From Burkholderia guangdongensis (GTDB lineage Bacteria > Pseudomonadota > Gammaproteobacteria > Burkholderiales > Burkholderiaceae): a DNA stretch of 64,000 nt. Shown here piece after piece: positions 10,346-20,044 of the stretch. The number at the start of each line of letters is the position of its first letter. Positions within the stretch are counted from its first letter, which is position 1. Made by a program: the position numbers and the translations under genes. A model generated the notes under the pieces. It worked only from the letters and a program-made list of their open reading frames with translations. It was not told where the DNA came from and searched no databases. Location: contig NZ_JACBNX010000004.1 of assembly GCF_013403875.1 (NCBI RefSeq), forward strand, positions 62,001 through 126,000, in the 5' to 3' direction.

Positions 10346-11482
10346 ATGCAATCGGCGATCAAACCCGTCGAGTACGACCGGCCGGTCGCGGCAGGCATGA
10401 CCTGTGGCGTCGGGCAGGCTTGGGCGAAAGTGCCCGACGCGCTGTCCCCCAACGAGCGCGCGGCGCTCAAGGCGCGTATCAGGACACTGCTCGCGCGCGA
10501 GAAGGCGGTGCTGGTCGCACACTATTACGTGGACGCCGAGTTGCAGGAACTCGCGGACGAAACCGGCGGCTGCGTGGCCGATTCGCTCGAGATGGCCCGC
10601 TTTGGCCGCGATCACGATGCGCAGACGCTCGTCGTCGCCGGCGTGCGCTTCATGGGCGAGACCGCGAAGATCCTGAGCCCGAACAAGCGGATCCTGATGC
10701 CGGATCTCGACGCGACGTGCTCGCTCGATCTCGGCTGCCCGGTCGATGAATTCACCGCGTTCTGCGACGCGCATCCGGATCGCACGGTCGTCGTCTACGC
10801 GAACACGAGCGCTGCCGTGAAGGCGCGCGCGGACTGGATGGTCACGTCGGCGATCGGTCTCGATATCGTCGCCGATCTGCATGCGCGCGGCGAGAAGATT
10901 CTCTGGGCGCCGGACCGTCACCTCGGCCAGTATATTCAGAAGAAAACCGGCGCCGACATGCTGATGTGGCAGGGCTCGTGCCTCGTGCACGACGAGTTCA
11001 AGGGCATCGAGCTCGATCTGCTGCGCGCCGAATACCCGGACGCGAAGGTGCTCGTGCATCCGGAGGCGCCGGAGAGCGTCGTCGCGCTGGCCGACGTCGT
11101 CGGCTCGACCAAGCAGCTGATCGACGCCGCGCAAAAGCTCGATGCGACGCGCTTCATCGTCGCGACCGACCTCGGCATTCTGTACAAGATGCGGCTCGCC
11201 GCGCCGGGCAAGACCTTCATCGAAGCGCCGACCGCCGGCAACAGCGCGACCTGCAAGAGCTGCGCGCATTGCCCGTGGATGGCGATGAATGGTCTCGCGA
11301 ATCTCGCGGACGTGCTCGAGCGCGGCCACAACGAGATCTTCGTCGACGCGGCGATCGGTGAGCGTGCGCGCGTGCCGATCGACCGGATGCTCGACTTCGC
11401 CGCGCGTCAGAAACAGCGCGTGCAGGCGAGTGGCGACCTGCAGCGCGACGCGCAACTGTTCGCGAACGTGGGGCCCGCATGA
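10346..11482 (+). CDS. nadA: Quinolinate synthase A
   Basis: Condenses iminoaspartate (made by NadB) with dihydroxyacetone phosphate to quinolinate, using a 4Fe-4S cluster. The 378-residue protein shows the three cluster cysteines in family motifs: [22 protein letters not shown] and [11 protein letters not shown], and the AHYYVD segment near the N-terminus. Three consecutive ATGs occur (10340, 10343, 10346); AGGAG at 10335-10339 has its best spacing (6 nt) to the third. It overlaps nadC by ATGA, so nadA and nadC form an operon; nadB faces them. Confidence 0.97.
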   Translation: MQSAIKPVEYDRPVAAGMTCGVGQAWAKVPDALSPNERAALKARIRTLLAREKAVLVAHYYVDAELQELADETGGCVADSLEMARFGRDHDAQTLVVAGVRFMGETAKILSPNKRILMPDLDATCSLDLGCPVDEFTAFCDAHPDRTVVVYANTSAAVKARADWMVTSAIGLDIVADLHARGEKILWAPDRHLGQYIQKKTGADMLMWQGSCLVHDEFKGIELDLLRAEYPDAKVLVHPEAPESVVALADVVGSTKQLIDAAQKLDATRFIVATDLGILYKMRLAAPGKTFIEAPTAGNSATCKSCAHCPWMAMNGLANLADVLERGHNEIFVDAAIGERARVPIDRMLDFAARQKQRVQASGDLQRDAQLFANVGPA

Positions 11483-12438
11483 ACGAACGACCCCCACGCT
11501 CACATTCGTTCGCTGCCCCCCGAGGGGGCGACGGCCTTCCTTGGGGCGGCCCGGCGGAAGGCCGCGCGGTTTCACCGCTGTACGACGAAATCCGCGCGCA
11601 GTACGGCGCCGCGTTCGATCAGGCGCTCGCGCGCAACGTCGCCGATGCGATCGCCGAGGACGTCGGCGACGGCGACCGGACCGGGCGGCTCGTACCGGCC
11701 GACGAGCGGCGCCGCGCGCGCATCATCGTGCGCGACGAGGCAGTGCTCTGCGGCGTGCCGTGGTTCGACGCGGTGATGCGCACGATCGATCCGTCGATCG
11801 CGGTGCGCTGGCAGTATCGCGAAGGCGACCGGATGACCGCCGATTCGACCGTCTGCGAGCTCGACGGCCCGGCGCGCGGGCTGCTGACCGCCGAGCGCAA
11901 CGGCCTCAATTTCCTGCAACTGCTATCGGGCGTCGCGACCGCGACGCGCCGCTACGTCGAGCGGATCGAAGGCACGCGCGCGAAGATTCTCGACACGCGC
12001 AAGACGCTGCCGGGCCTGCGGCTCGCGCAGAAGTACGCGGTGCGCGTCGGCGGCGGCGCGAACCAGCGGCTCGCGCTGTACGACGGCATCCTGATCAAGG
12101 AGAACCACATCGCGGCGGCGGGTGGCGTCGGCGAGGCGCTCGACGCCGCGTTCGCGCTGAACGCGGGCGTGCCGGTGCAGATCGAGGTCGAGACGCTCGC
12201 GCAGCTCGACGTCGCGCTCGCGCACGGCGCGCAGTCGGTGCTGCTCGACAACTTCACGTTCGACATGATGCGCGACGCGGTGCGGGTCGCGGGCGGCCGG
12301 GCGGTGCTCGAAGTGTCGGGCGGCGTCAATTTCGACACGGTGCGCGCAATCGCCGAGACCGGCGTCGACCGCATCTCTATCGGCGCGCTGACGAAGGACG
12401 TGCGTGCGACCGATTATTCGATGCGTATTATCGGTTGA
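11479..12438 (+). CDS. nadC: Quinolinate phosphoribosyltransferase (decarboxylating)
   Basis: Converts quinolinate and PRPP to nicotinate mononucleotide. The product has 319 residues, longer than the usual 280-295. Family motifs include [44 protein letters not shown] and the C-terminal [30 protein letters not shown]. The conserved protein starts near [12 protein letters not shown]; the roughly 30 residues before it are encoded by an interspersed repeat (11491-11562) and resemble no enzyme. The ATG at 11479 overlaps the nadA stop, so the extension is probably translated, but it is not expected to matter for catalysis. Confidence 0.95.
   Translation: MNERPPRSHSFAAPRGGDGLPWGGPAEGRAVSPLYDEIRAQYGAAFDQALARNVADAIAEDVGDGDRTGRLVPADERRRARIIVRDEAVLCGVPWFDAVMRTIDPSIAVRWQYREGDRMTADSTVCELDGPARGLLTAERNGLNFLQLLSGVATATRRYVERIEGTRAKILDTRKTLPGLRLAQKYAVRVGGGANQRLALYDGILIKENHIAAAGGVGEALDAAFALNAGVPVQIEVETLAQLDVALAHGAQSVLLDNFTFDMMRDAVRVAGGRAVLEVSGGVNFDTVRAIAETGVDRISIGALTKDVRATDYSMRIIG
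11491..11562 (+). repeat. Interspersed Burkholderia-type repeat, copy 1 (inside nadC 5' end)
   Basis: About 68 bp that recur in inverted orientation at 61119-61187 with few differences. It contains a palindromic core (GCCCCCCGAGGGGGC) and a second stem (GGCCTTCC ... GGAAGGCC). It is read through in frame as the N-terminal extension of NadC. Confidence 0.85.
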
Positions 12439-12452
12439 TTCCGGTCGGTTGA

Positions 12453-14039
12453 TCAGCGCCGCACGCGCGGCGCGAGCACCGACGGCAGCGCCTTCGGCAG
12501 CGTCTGCGGCCAGTCGCGGCTGAAGTGCAGGCCGCGGCTCTCGCGCCGCGACTGCGCGCTTTTCACGATCAGCGACGCGACGTCGACGAGATTGCGCAGC
12601 TCGAGCAGATCGCGGCTCACGCGGAAGTTCGCGTAATACTCGTGGATCTCGTCGCGCAGCAGCGACAGCCGGTGTTTCGCGCGCTCGAGGCGCTTGTCGG
12701 TGCGCACGATGCCGACGTAGTTCCACATCAGGCGGCGCAACTCGTCCCAGTTGTGCGCGACGACGACTTCCTCGTCCGCATCCGATACGCGGCTCTCGTC
12801 CCACGCGGGCAGCGGGCCGGGCGGCGCGGCGTCGAAGCCAGCCGTCTCGATCGCTTGCGCGGCCGCGCGGCCGATCACCACGCATTCGAGCAGCGAGTTG
12901 CTCGCGAGGCGATTCGCGCCGTGCAGCCCGGTGTACGCGGTTTCGCCGACCGCGTACAGGCCCGCGAGATCGGTGCGGCCCGCGAGATCGGTGACGACGC
13001 CGCCGCACGTGTAGTGCGCGGCCGGCACGACCGGAATCGGCTCGCGCGCGATGTCGATGCCGAACTCGAGACAGCGCGCGTGAATCGTCGGGAAATGCTC
13101 GCGCAGGAACGCTTCGGGCTGATGGCTGATGTCGAGGTACACGCAGTCGATCCCGCGCTTCTTGATCTCGAAGTCGATCGCGCGCGCGACGATGTCGCGC
13201 GGCGCGAGCTCCGCGCGCTCGTCGTGCGCGGGCATGAAGCGGGTGCCGTCCGGCAGCTTCAGCAGGCCGCCTTCGCCGCGCACCGCCTCGGAGATCAGGA
13301 ACGATTTCGCGTACGGATGGAACAGGCAGGTCGGATGGAACTGGATGAACTCCATGTTCGAGACGCGGCAACCGGCGCGCCACGCCATCGCGATTCCGTC
13401 GCCGGTCGCGGTGTCCGGGTTCGTCGTGTACAGATAGACCTTGCCCGCGCCGCCGGTCGCGAGCACCGTGTGCTGCGCCTCGATCGTGACGGTCCGGCCT
13501 TGCTTCACGTCGAGCGCGTAGAGCCCGTGGCAGCGCTGGCCGGGCACGCCGAGCCGTTCGGACGTGATCAGGTCGATCGCATGATGGTCTTCGAGGAACG
13601 TGATGTTCGGATGGCGCCGCACGCGCTCGGACAGCGTCGCGAGCACCGCATGGCCGGTCGCGTCGGCGGCGTGGATGATGCGCCGGTGGCTGTGACCGCC
13701 TTCGCGCGTCAGATGGAAGCCGAGTTCGGCCGCATCGTCCTTCGTGAACGGCACGTGTTGCGAGATCAGCCATTCGATCGCCGCGCGGCCGTTCTCGACG
13801 ATGTAGCGCGTCGCGCCCTCGTCGCAGAGGCCGCCGCCGGCGATCAGTGTGTCGCTGACGTGATTCTCGATGCTGTCGGCGGAATCGAGCACGGCGGCGA
13901 TGCCGCCCTGCGCGTGATTGCTCGCGCCGTCCATCAGCGAGCGTTTCGCGATCACCGCCACGCGTCGTGTGCCGGCCAGGTTGAGCGCGACCGACAGCCC
14001 TGCCAGGCCGCTGCCGACGATCGCCACGTCGAATTTCAT
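12453..14039 (-). CDS. nadB: L-aspartate oxidase
   Basis: FAD enzyme that oxidises L-aspartate to iminoaspartate, the substrate of NadA. The 528-residue protein opens with the dinucleotide-binding fold ([21 protein letters not shown]), then [12 protein letters not shown], the catalytic-site region [17 protein letters not shown], and the second FAD segment [28 protein letters not shown]. The start at 14039 is the ATG giving MKFDVAIVG; the longer open frame upstream runs across the rpmG terminator and is not used. It converges on nadC with a 14-bp gap. Confidence 0.97.
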   Translation of the reverse strand: MKFDVAIVGSGLAGLSVALNLAGTRRVAVIAKRSLMDGASNHAQGGIAAVLDSADSIENHVSDTLIAGGGLCDEGATRYIVENGRAAIEWLISQHVPFTKDDAAELGFHLTREGGHSHRRIIHAADATGHAVLATLSERVRRHPNITFLEDHHAIDLITSERLGVPGQRCHGLYALDVKQGRTVTIEAQHTVLATGGAGKVYLYTTNPDTATGDGIAMAWRAGCRVSNMEFIQFHPTCLFHPYAKSFLISEAVRGEGGLLKLPDGTRFMPAHDERAELAPRDIVARAIDFEIKKRGIDCVYLDISHQPEAFLREHFPTIHARCLEFGIDIAREPIPVVPAAHYTCGGVVTDLAGRTDLAGLYAVGETAYTGLHGANRLASNSLLECVVIGRAAAQAIETAGFDAAPPGPLPAWDESRVSDADEEVVVAHNWDELRRLMWNYVGIVRTDKRLERAKHRLSLLRDEIHEYYANFRVSRDLLELRNLVDVASLIVKSAQSRRESRGLHFSRDWPQTLPKALPSVLAPRVRR

Positions 14040-14134
14040 ACTGCGTCTCCGTTGTTGCGCCAGGGGCGCCCGCGTTCGTCCGGGGCGGCTGGGCAAAGGG
14101 GAGAGGATACCGCGTCGCGCGCGCGTGCAAAAAC

Positions 14135-14162
14135 AAAAAGCCCCGCGATTGCGGGGCTTTTC
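14135..14162 (-). terminator. Intrinsic terminator of rpmB-rpmG
   Basis: Stem AAAAGCCCCGC with loop GATT (plus strand) and matching arm. Read on the minus strand the hairpin is followed by TTTTTGTTTTT. It lies 29 bp past the rpmG stop and before nadB. Confidence 0.9.
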
Positions 14163-14190
14163 GTCGTCGTCGAGCCGACAGGAACCAGGC

Positions 14191-14358
14191 TTACTTGATC
14201 TTGGTTTCCTTGTACTCAACATGCTTGCGGACGACGGGATCGAACTTCATGATCGCCATCTTTTCCGGCATGTTGCGCTTGTTCTTCGTGGTCGTGTAGA
14301 AATGACCCGTGCCAGCGGTGGACTCGAGCTTGATCTTGTCGCGTGCGCCTTTTGCCAT
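14191..14358 (-). CDS. rpmG: 50S ribosomal protein L33
   Basis: Small basic protein of the large ribosomal subunit. The 55 residues begin [14 protein letters not shown] and contain [19 protein letters not shown] and the C-terminal [13 protein letters not shown] typical of L33. It has no zinc cysteines, so it is the C-minus, zinc-independent type. It follows rpmB by 18 bp with a good ribosome site (GGAGCG) between them. Confidence 0.98.
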   Translation of the reverse strand: MAKGARDKIKLESTAGTGHFYTTTKNKRNMPEKMAIMKFDPVVRKHVEYKETKIK

Positions 14359-14376
14359 GATTACGCTCCTTCGGCT

Positions 14377-14610
14377 TTAGGCTTCGCCACGTGCGCGCAG
14401 GTCAGCGAGCACGGTATCGATGCCGTTCTTGTCGATCAGGCGCAGGCCGGCGTTCGAAACGCGCAGGCGCACCCAACGGTTTTCGCTTTCCACCCAGAAC
14501 CGGCGGTTCTGCAGGTTCGGAAGGAAGCGACGCTTCGTCTTGTTGTTCGCGTGGGAAACGTTGTTGCCGCTCATCGGCGCTTTCCCAGTTACTTGGCATA
14601 CGCGTGCCAT
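14377..14610 (-). CDS. rpmB: 50S ribosomal protein L28
   Basis: Large-subunit ribosomal protein of 77 residues. It starts [29 protein letters not shown], the standard L28 signature, and ends in [13 protein letters not shown]. First gene of the rpmB-rpmG operon. AGGAG lies just upstream of the ATG. Confidence 0.98.
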   Translation of the reverse strand: MARVCQVTGKAPMSGNNVSHANNKTKRRFLPNLQNRRFWVESENRWVRLRVSNAGLRLIDKNGIDTVLADLRARGEA

Positions 14611-14764
14611 GAGAGCACTCCTAATACGCTAAATTCGGGGTTCGATCGCCGGTGAAGGTCATCTTCGAGCGCGCACGTGATCCATGCACGCCTTCGGAAC
14701 GCCCAAGCCCTGACAGACGAGGCCCTTCGATGGCTAGAACTGGTTGGAAAAAAGTCAGACGGCG

Positions 14765-14794
14765 ATTCTAGCAGAAAAAACTCAGAAAAATCAA
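14765..14794 (-). promoter_or_regulatory. Probable sigma-70 promoter of rpmB-rpmG
   Basis: On the minus strand TTGATT (14794-14789) and TAGAAT (14770-14765) are 18 bp apart in an A+T-rich stretch, about 155 bp upstream of rpmB. The gap to the gene holds no other feature. Confidence 0.55.
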
Positions 14795-14875
14795 ACCGAA
14801 TTTCGCTCGCGTGATGCGGGCCGATGCGCGCGCGTGCCGCGCTCGCGTGCGCGGCCCGCCGGGCGGCCCTCGGCG

Positions 14876-15607
14876 CTACAGCCAGCCGGCCCGCGCGAAC
14901 GAGAACGTGTCGCTCACGCCGACGACCACGTGATCGAGTAGCTGCACGTCGACGAGCGCAAGCGCGTCGCGCAGCACGCGCGTCAGGCGCCGGTCCTCCG
15001 CGCTCGGGCGCACCGCGCCGGACGGGTGATTATGCGCGACGATCAGCGCGGCTGCCTGCGTCGATAGCGCGCGGTGCACGATTTCGCGCGGATACACGGC
15101 CATCCGCGTCAGCGAGCCGCGCGCGCTTTCCTCGGTGGACATCACCCGGTGGCGCGCGTCGAGAAACAGCGTGACGAACACCTCCTGCGGCTGCGTGCCG
15201 ATTTTGAGGCGCAGGTAGTCCTCGACCGCGCCCGGCGAATCGACGAACGGCCGCTCGCACGCCTTCTCCGCGAGCGCGCGCCGCGCGAGCTCGGTCACCG
15301 CGACGAGCAATGCGGCGCGCGCCGGGCCGATCCCGCGCTGGCCCTGGAAGTCGTTGGGCGACGCGTCGAGCAACTCGCGCAGCGAGCGGTACTGCCCGAC
15401 GAGCGCCCGCGCGACATCGAACACGTTGCGGCCCGGTATGCCGGTGCCGAGCAGCACCGCGACGAGCTCCGCGTTCGTCAGCGCCGCCGGCCCGCGGTCG
15501 AGGAGCCGCTCGCGCGGCAGGTCGGGCTTGCGGCGCTTTTTCGGGGGCGCGCGCCGGGTGTCGTCGTCGGCGTCGCGGCACACCAGCGCGAGGGAGGAAA
15601 GCAGCAT
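14876..15607 (-). CDS. radC: RadC-family JAB1/MPN-domain protein
   Basis: The 243 residues consist of an N-terminal helix-hairpin-helix region ([14 protein letters not shown], then [13 protein letters not shown]) and a C-terminal metalloprotease-like JAB domain with the zinc motif [14 protein letters not shown]. This is the standard chromosomal RadC. Despite its name the role in DNA repair is unproven in the family. The start ATG at 15607 gives a normal length; open frame upstream overlaps the promoter region of the divergent PPIase gene. Confidence 0.92.
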   Translation of the reverse strand: MLLSSLALVCRDADDDTRRAPPKKRRKPDLPRERLLDRGPAALTNAELVAVLLGTGIPGRNVFDVARALVGQYRSLRELLDASPNDFQGQRGIGPARAALLVAVTELARRALAEKACERPFVDSPGAVEDYLRLKIGTQPQEVFVTLFLDARHRVMSTEESARGSLTRMAVYPREIVHRALSTQAAALIVAHNHPSGAVRPSAEDRRLTRVLRDALALVDVQLLDHVVVGVSDTFSFARAGWL

Positions 15608-15745
15608 CGTCGAATCTCCAGCAGCGGCGCGCGCGGCGGCGGTCTCGCCGGACTCTCCGCCCTGTGCGCCGAGGTGACTTACAATAACGGTTTTGCGCCG
15701 GGCATCACGGCTGTCGCGGGCGCGACCGAACGAGTCATTCCATTC

Positions 15746-16201
15746 ATGAGCCTCATCGATCTTTCCGAAGTCAAGCCCGGTTCGCACGTCACGCTCCATT
15801 ACCGGCTGGCCCTCGCCGACGGCGCCGACATCGTCAACACCTTCACCGACAAGCCCGCCACGCTGCTGCTCGGCGCCGGACAGCTCGCGCCGTCGCTGGA
15901 ACAGATTCTCGTCGGGCTCAGGGTGGGAGACCATTCGACTTTTCGGCTAGCGCCCGAGCAGGCGTTCGGTCCCCGGAATCCGGACATGATCCAGCGCGTG
16001 ACGCTCGCGGCGCTGCGCGCGAACGGCATGGTCGGCGACGATTTCGCGCCCGGCGACTTGATCGAATTCAACGCGCCCGACGGCGGGCGCTACGCGGGCG
16101 TGCTGAAGGAAATCAGCGAGACCTCCGCGCTGTTCGACTTCAACCATCCGCTCGCGGGCCAGGCGCTCACGTTCGAAGTGAAAATCATCGGGATCCTGTA
16201 A
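15746..16201 (+). CDS. FKBP-type peptidyl-prolyl cis-trans isomerase, SlpA/FkpB type
   Basis: Cytoplasmic prolyl isomerase/chaperone of the short FKBP family that includes SlyD and SlpA. The 151 residues show the FKBP half ([14 protein letters not shown] ... [21 protein letters not shown]) interrupted by an insert-in-flap domain ([13 protein letters not shown] ... [11 protein letters not shown]) and closing [19 protein letters not shown]. There is no His-rich tail as in SlyD, so SlpA is the better match. It lies 2 bp before ispH, the same pairing as fkpB-ispH in E. coli. Confidence 0.92.
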   Translation: MSLIDLSEVKPGSHVTLHYRLALADGADIVNTFTDKPATLLLGAGQLAPSLEQILVGLRVGDHSTFRLAPEQAFGPRNPDMIQRVTLAALRANGMVGDDFAPGDLIEFNAPDGGRYAGVLKEISETSALFDFNHPLAGQALTFEVKIIGIL

Positions 16202-16203
16202 TC

Positions 16204-17187
16204 ATGCGTTCCACCGATTCCCTGACCGGGCAGACCGTCGCCGCCGACGCGGAAATCCTGCTGGCCCAGCCGCGCGGCTTTTGCGCCGGCGTCGACCGCG
16301 CGATCGAGATCGTCGAGCGCGCGATCGCGATGTATGGCGCGCCGATCTACGTGCGCCATGAAATCGTGCACAACAAGTATGTCGTCGAGGATTTGCGCAA
16401 GAAGGGCGCGATTTTCGTCGAGGAACTCGCCGAGGTGCCGACCGGCAACACCGTGATCTTCAGCGCGCACGGCGTGTCGAAGGCGGTGCGCGACGAGGCG
16501 GCGGTGCGCGGTCTGCGCATTTACGATGCAACGTGCCCGCTCGTCACGAAGGTGCACGTCGAGGTCGCGAAGATGCGCCAGGATGGTGTCGACATCGTGA
16601 TGATCGGGCACAAGGGCCATCCGGAGGTCGAGGGCACGATGGGGCAGGTCGAGCGCGGGATGCATCTCGTCGAGAGCGTCGACGACGTCGCGAAGCTCGA
16701 ATTGCCCGATCCCGAGCGGATCGCGCTCGTCACGCAGACGACGCTGTCCGTCGATGACGCCGCCGAAATCATCGCCGCGCTGAAGGCGAAGTATCCGGAC
16801 ATCCGCGAGCCGAAGAAGCAGGACATCTGCTACGCGACGCAGAACCGCCAGGACGCGGTGAAGTTCATGGCGCCGCAGTGCGACGTCGTGATCGTCGTCG
16901 GCAGCCCGAACAGCTCGAACTCGAGCCGTCTGCGCGAGGTCGCCGAGAAGCGCGGCGTCGCCGCGTACATGGTCGATGCGCCCGAGCAGATCGATCCCGC
17001 GTGGGTCGCGGGCAAGCGCCGGATCGGCGTGACGGCCGGCGCGTCGGCGCCCGAGGTGCTCGCGCAGGCCGTGATCGCGCGGCTGCGCGAACTCGGCGTG
17101 CGCAACGTCCGCGCGCTCGACGGGATCGAGGAGAACGTGTCGTTCCCGCTGCCGCGCGGCCTGAATCCGCCGCCCGCCGCCGCCTGA
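16204..17187 (+). CDS. ispH: 4-hydroxy-3-methylbut-2-enyl diphosphate reductase
   Basis: Last step of the MEP isoprenoid pathway, giving IPP and DMAPP by an iron-sulfur enzyme. The 327 residues contain the three cluster cysteines (Cys27 in [11 protein letters not shown], Cys111 in YDATCPLV, Cys209 in [10 protein letters not shown]) and the proton-donor glutamate region [11 protein letters not shown]. Length is normal. Start follows the PPIase stop by two bases. A terminator follows. Confidence 0.97.
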   Translation: MRSTDSLTGQTVAADAEILLAQPRGFCAGVDRAIEIVERAIAMYGAPIYVRHEIVHNKYVVEDLRKKGAIFVEELAEVPTGNTVIFSAHGVSKAVRDEAAVRGLRIYDATCPLVTKVHVEVAKMRQDGVDIVMIGHKGHPEVEGTMGQVERGMHLVESVDDVAKLELPDPERIALVTQTTLSVDDAAEIIAALKAKYPDIREPKKQDICYATQNRQDAVKFMAPQCDVVIVVGSPNSSNSSRLREVAEKRGVAAYMVDAPEQIDPAWVAGKRRIGVTAGASAPEVLAQAVIARLRELGVRNVRALDGIEENVSFPLPRGLNPPPAAA

Positions 17188-17214
17188 CGGCCCGCGGTTT
17201 TTCCCGCTCATCGC

Positions 17215-17248
17215 AAAAGGCGCGCCTCGTGGCGCGCTTTTTTTTCGT
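17215..17248 (+). terminator. Intrinsic terminator after ispH
   Basis: Stem AAAAGGCGCGCC / GGCGCGCTTTT (one bulged base) with loop TCGT, followed by eight T residues. Lies about 30 bp after the ispH stop. Confidence 0.85.
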
Positions 17249-17263
17249 CTTGCCGTTTTGAAC

Positions 17264-17341
17264 GTGCAACTCCGAGCCTTCATTCAAAGTGCAACCAGGT
17301 TGCTCCCATTTTGCATTCGCGCTTGCCAAAAAAGGTTGCAA
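17264..17341. promoter_or_regulatory. Cluster of TGCAAC boxes upstream of the liv promoter
   Basis: GTGCAAC occurs at 17264-17270 and 17289-17295; the second is part of a 13-bp perfect palindrome GCAACCAGGTTGC (17291-17303). The inverse form GTTGCAA occurs at 17335-17341. The stretch is more A+T-rich than its surroundings. Together this looks like an operator region, but no regulator can be named. Confidence 0.4.
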
Positions 17342-17370
17342 TGCAGGAAAACCCTGTCGAATCAGGAATA

Positions 17371-17397
17371 TTGACGCCTCATAAATGGAGTTACAAT
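17371..17397 (+). promoter_or_regulatory. Possible promoter of the liv operon
   Basis: TTGACG (17371) and TACAAT (17392) are 15 bp apart, a short but tolerated spacing, in an A+T-rich stretch 65 bp before the relic livK start and about 490 bp before livH. No better promoter is visible nearer to livH. Confidence 0.4.
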
Positions 17398-17461
17398 GCG
17401 CCCGTTTTCAGGCTGGATTGGCCCGGGAAACCGGGTTTGGAAGGCGTGGGAGAACTAATAA

Positions 17462-17675
17462 ATGCATCTAAAGTTGGCTAACGACGTATTCGTCGCCACG
17501 GGGGTTGCACTGCCGTTCGACTGCAGCGGCAAGTGCGACGACGAGATGGGCATGCAATTTGCCTGTCTCAACTTTTTTTCACGCATGCCGATGACGCCGC
17601 GTCGAAAAACGGCGCGATCACGCTCTACGATTTCAAGGAGGCCTCGACAACCGTCCTCGATGTCGTGACGATGTA
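17462..17675 (+). pseudogene. Relic of a branched-chain amino acid binding protein gene (livK-like)
   Basis: An ATG at 17462 follows GGAGA at normal spacing. The 5' part reads MHLKLANDVF..., then GVALPFDCSGK, resembling the C-terminal region of LivK-type proteins around their GxIAFDAKGD segment. Near 17580 the coding signal moves to another frame, where NGAITLYDFKEASTTVLDVV ends at a TAG (17673-17675). That end matches the usual C-terminus of Burkholderia LivK proteins (ITLYDFKDGKKTVLDVVKM-like). A full gene is about 1.1 kb; only some 200 bp with at least one frameshift remain. It lies where a substrate-binding gene would be expected, before livHMGF. The match is from memory of the family, not a search. 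Confidence 0.55.
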
Positions 17676-17887
17676 GTGACGGGACGCGTGACGGTGCCGA
17701 ACCAGTGCGGTGCCGTTTCTGTATCCGCTTCGGCGGCGCGCGAGGCCGAACAGGCTGAACGATGCCGCCGGACGATCCAACCCTTACCGGTCTTTTCTAG
17801 TACCCGCAGTGCGGTCGAGGTGATCCGATACCCCGCTTACCCGCGTGGCATGACGTTCATCCGGCTGTATCGGCCAAGGAGCGTTAA

Positions 17888-18838
17888 ATGGATATCTTCA
17901 TCCAGCAGGTTCTCAACGGATTGGTGCTCGGTAGTGTGTACGCCATCATCGCGTTGGGCTACACGATGGTGTACGGCATTCTCGGCATCATCAACTTCGC
18001 GCACGGCGACGTGCTGATGATCGGCGCAATGGTCGCGCTCTCCGCGATCACCGTGCTGCAGAACCACTTTCCCGCGCTCGGTAGCGTCGCGACACTCGTG
18101 ATCGCGCTCGGCATCGCCGCGGTCGTCTGCGCGGTCGTCGGCTACGCGATCGAGAAGATCGCGTACCGGCCGCTGCGCCGCGCACCGCGCCTCGCGCCGC
18201 TGATCACCGCGATCGGCGTGTCGATCCTGCTGCAGACCGCCGCGATGATCATCTGGGGCCGCAACCCGATGTCGTTCCCGCAGCTGATCTCGACCGATCC
18301 GCTCAACGTGATCAAGGCGACCGACACCACGCCGGGCGCGGTGATCTCGATGACCGAAATCGTGATCATCGCGGTCGCGTTCCTCGTGATGGCGGGCCTG
18401 TTGCTCCTCGTCCACAAGACCAAGCTCGGCCGCGCGATGCGCGCGATCGCGGAGAACCCGAACAACGCGAGCCTGATGGGCGTGAACCCGAACTTCGTGA
18501 TCTCGGCGACGTTCATGATCGGCTCCGCGCTCGCCGCGCTGGCCGGCGTGATGATCGCGTCCGAATACGGCAACGTGCACTTCTACATGGGCTTCATCCC
18601 CGGCATGAAGGCGTTCACCGCCGCAGTGCTGGGCGGGATCGGCAACCTCGGCGGCGCGATGGTCGGTGGCGTCGTGCTCGGCCTGATCGAGCAGCTGGGC
18701 GCCGGCTACATCGGCGGTCTCACGGGCGGCGTGTTCGGCAGCAACTACCAGGACGTGTTCGCGTTCGTCGTGCTGATCATCGTGCTGGTGTTCCGTCCGT
18801 CGGGCCTGCTCGGCGAACGTGTCGCGGACCGCGCGTAA
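17888..18838 (+). CDS. livH: Branched-chain amino acid ABC transporter permease LivH
   Basis: First membrane permease of a high-affinity Leu/Ile/Val-type importer. The 316-residue protein has about eight hydrophobic helices and the family N-terminus (IQQVLNGLVLGSVYAIIALGYTMVYGILGIINFAHGD). The cytoplasmic loop RAIAENPNNASLMGVN contacts the ATPases. AAGGAG precedes the ATG. It opens the operon livH-livM-livG-livF; the operon has no intact binding-protein gene of its own, only the relic at 17462. Confidence 0.95.
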   Translation: MDIFIQQVLNGLVLGSVYAIIALGYTMVYGILGIINFAHGDVLMIGAMVALSAITVLQNHFPALGSVATLVIALGIAAVVCAVVGYAIEKIAYRPLRRAPRLAPLITAIGVSILLQTAAMIIWGRNPMSFPQLISTDPLNVIKATDTTPGAVISMTEIVIIAVAFLVMAGLLLLVHKTKLGRAMRAIAENPNNASLMGVNPNFVISATFMIGSALAALAGVMIASEYGNVHFYMGFIPGMKAFTAAVLGGIGNLGGAMVGGVVLGLIEQLGAGYIGGLTGGVFGSNYQDVFAFVVLIIVLVFRPSGLLGERVADRA

Positions 18839-18856
18839 CGGCAACGGGAGAACAAC

Positions 18857-20023
18857 ATGACATCCATTCAACCGATCGAATCGTCGACGTCGCTCGTCGA
18901 AGAGCGCAACACCGCGAAGACCATCACCATCGGCGCGCTCGTCACGCTGTTCGTCGTCGCGGCGCCGTTCGTCATCGGCGCCGCGGGCGGCAACTACTGG
19001 GTTCGCGTGCTCGACTTCGCGATGCTGTACGTGATGCTCGCGCTGGGCCTGAACGTCGTGGTCGGCTTCGCCGGCCTGCTGGATTTGGGCTACATCGCGT
19101 TCTACGCGGTCGGCGCGTACACCGCGGCGCTGCTCACGTCGCCGCACCTGACCACCCAGTTCGCGTGGATCGCCGCGATGTTCCCGAACGGCCTGAATAC
19201 GCCGTACTGGATCGTCGTGCCGTTCGCGATGGGGCTCGCGGCGTTCTTCGGCGTGCTGCTCGGCGCGCCGACGCTGCGGCTGCGCGGCGACTATCTGGCG
19301 ATCGTCACGCTCGGCTTCGGGGAGATCGTGCGGATCTTCATGAACAACCTCGACCGGCCGGTCAACATCACGAACGGGCCGCAGGGGATCACCGGCGTCG
19401 CGCCGCTGAGGGTGTTCGGCTTCAATCTGGCGCATGCGCATACGCTGTTCGGTTTCACGATCACGTCGGTGTACCTGTACTACTACGTGTTCGTGCTCTG
19501 CGCGCTGTTCGTGATCTGGACCTGTACGCGCCTGCAGCATTCGCGGATCGGCCGCGCATGGGCCGCGATTCGCGAGGACGAGATCGCCGCGAAGGCGATG
19601 GGCATCAACACCCGCAACGTGAAGCTGCTCGCGTTCGCGATGGGCGCGTCGTTCGGCGGCCTGTCGGGTGCGATGTTCGGCTCGTTCCAGGGCTTCGTGT
19701 CGCCGGAATCGTTCACGTTCTGGGAATCGGTCGTCGTGCTCGCGTGCGTCGTGCTGGGCGGGATGGGCCACATTCCGGGCGTGATCCTCGGCGCGGTGCT
19801 GCTGTCGGTGTTCCCGGAATTCCTGCGTTCGACGATGGGCCCGCTGCAGCATGCGCTGTTCGGCCATCAGATCATCGATACGGAAGTGATCCGTCAGGCG
19901 CTGTACGGCCTCGCGATGGTCGTCATCATGCTGTATCGCTCGGAAGGCCTGTGGCCTGCGGCGAAGCATGAGGACCGAATCGCGAAACTGGCGAAGCGCA
20001 GCGCCAAGTCGGCGCGCGCATAA
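18857..20023 (+). CDS. livM: Branched-chain amino acid ABC transporter permease LivM
   Basis: Second membrane permease. The 388 residues hold about nine hydrophobic segments; key family stretches are MLALGLNVVVGFAGLLDLGYIAFYAVGAYTAALL, the ATPase-contact loop GRAWAAIREDEIAAKAMGIN, and ESVVVLACVVLGGMGHIPGV. It begins 18 bp after livH with a GGGAGAAC ribosome site. The C-terminus is a short basic tail (KLAKRSAKSARA). Confidence 0.95.
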   Translation: MTSIQPIESSTSLVEERNTAKTITIGALVTLFVVAAPFVIGAAGGNYWVRVLDFAMLYVMLALGLNVVVGFAGLLDLGYIAFYAVGAYTAALLTSPHLTTQFAWIAAMFPNGLNTPYWIVVPFAMGLAAFFGVLLGAPTLRLRGDYLAIVTLGFGEIVRIFMNNLDRPVNITNGPQGITGVAPLRVFGFNLAHAHTLFGFTITSVYLYYYVFVLCALFVIWTCTRLQHSRIGRAWAAIREDEIAAKAMGINTRNVKLLAFAMGASFGGLSGAMFGSFQGFVSPESFTFWESVVVLACVVLGGMGHIPGVILGAVLLSVFPEFLRSTMGPLQHALFGHQIIDTEVIRQALYGLAMVVIMLYRSEGLWPAAKHEDRIAKLAKRSAKSARA

Positions 20024-20044
20024 CGGACGGGTAGGAGAAAAGAG

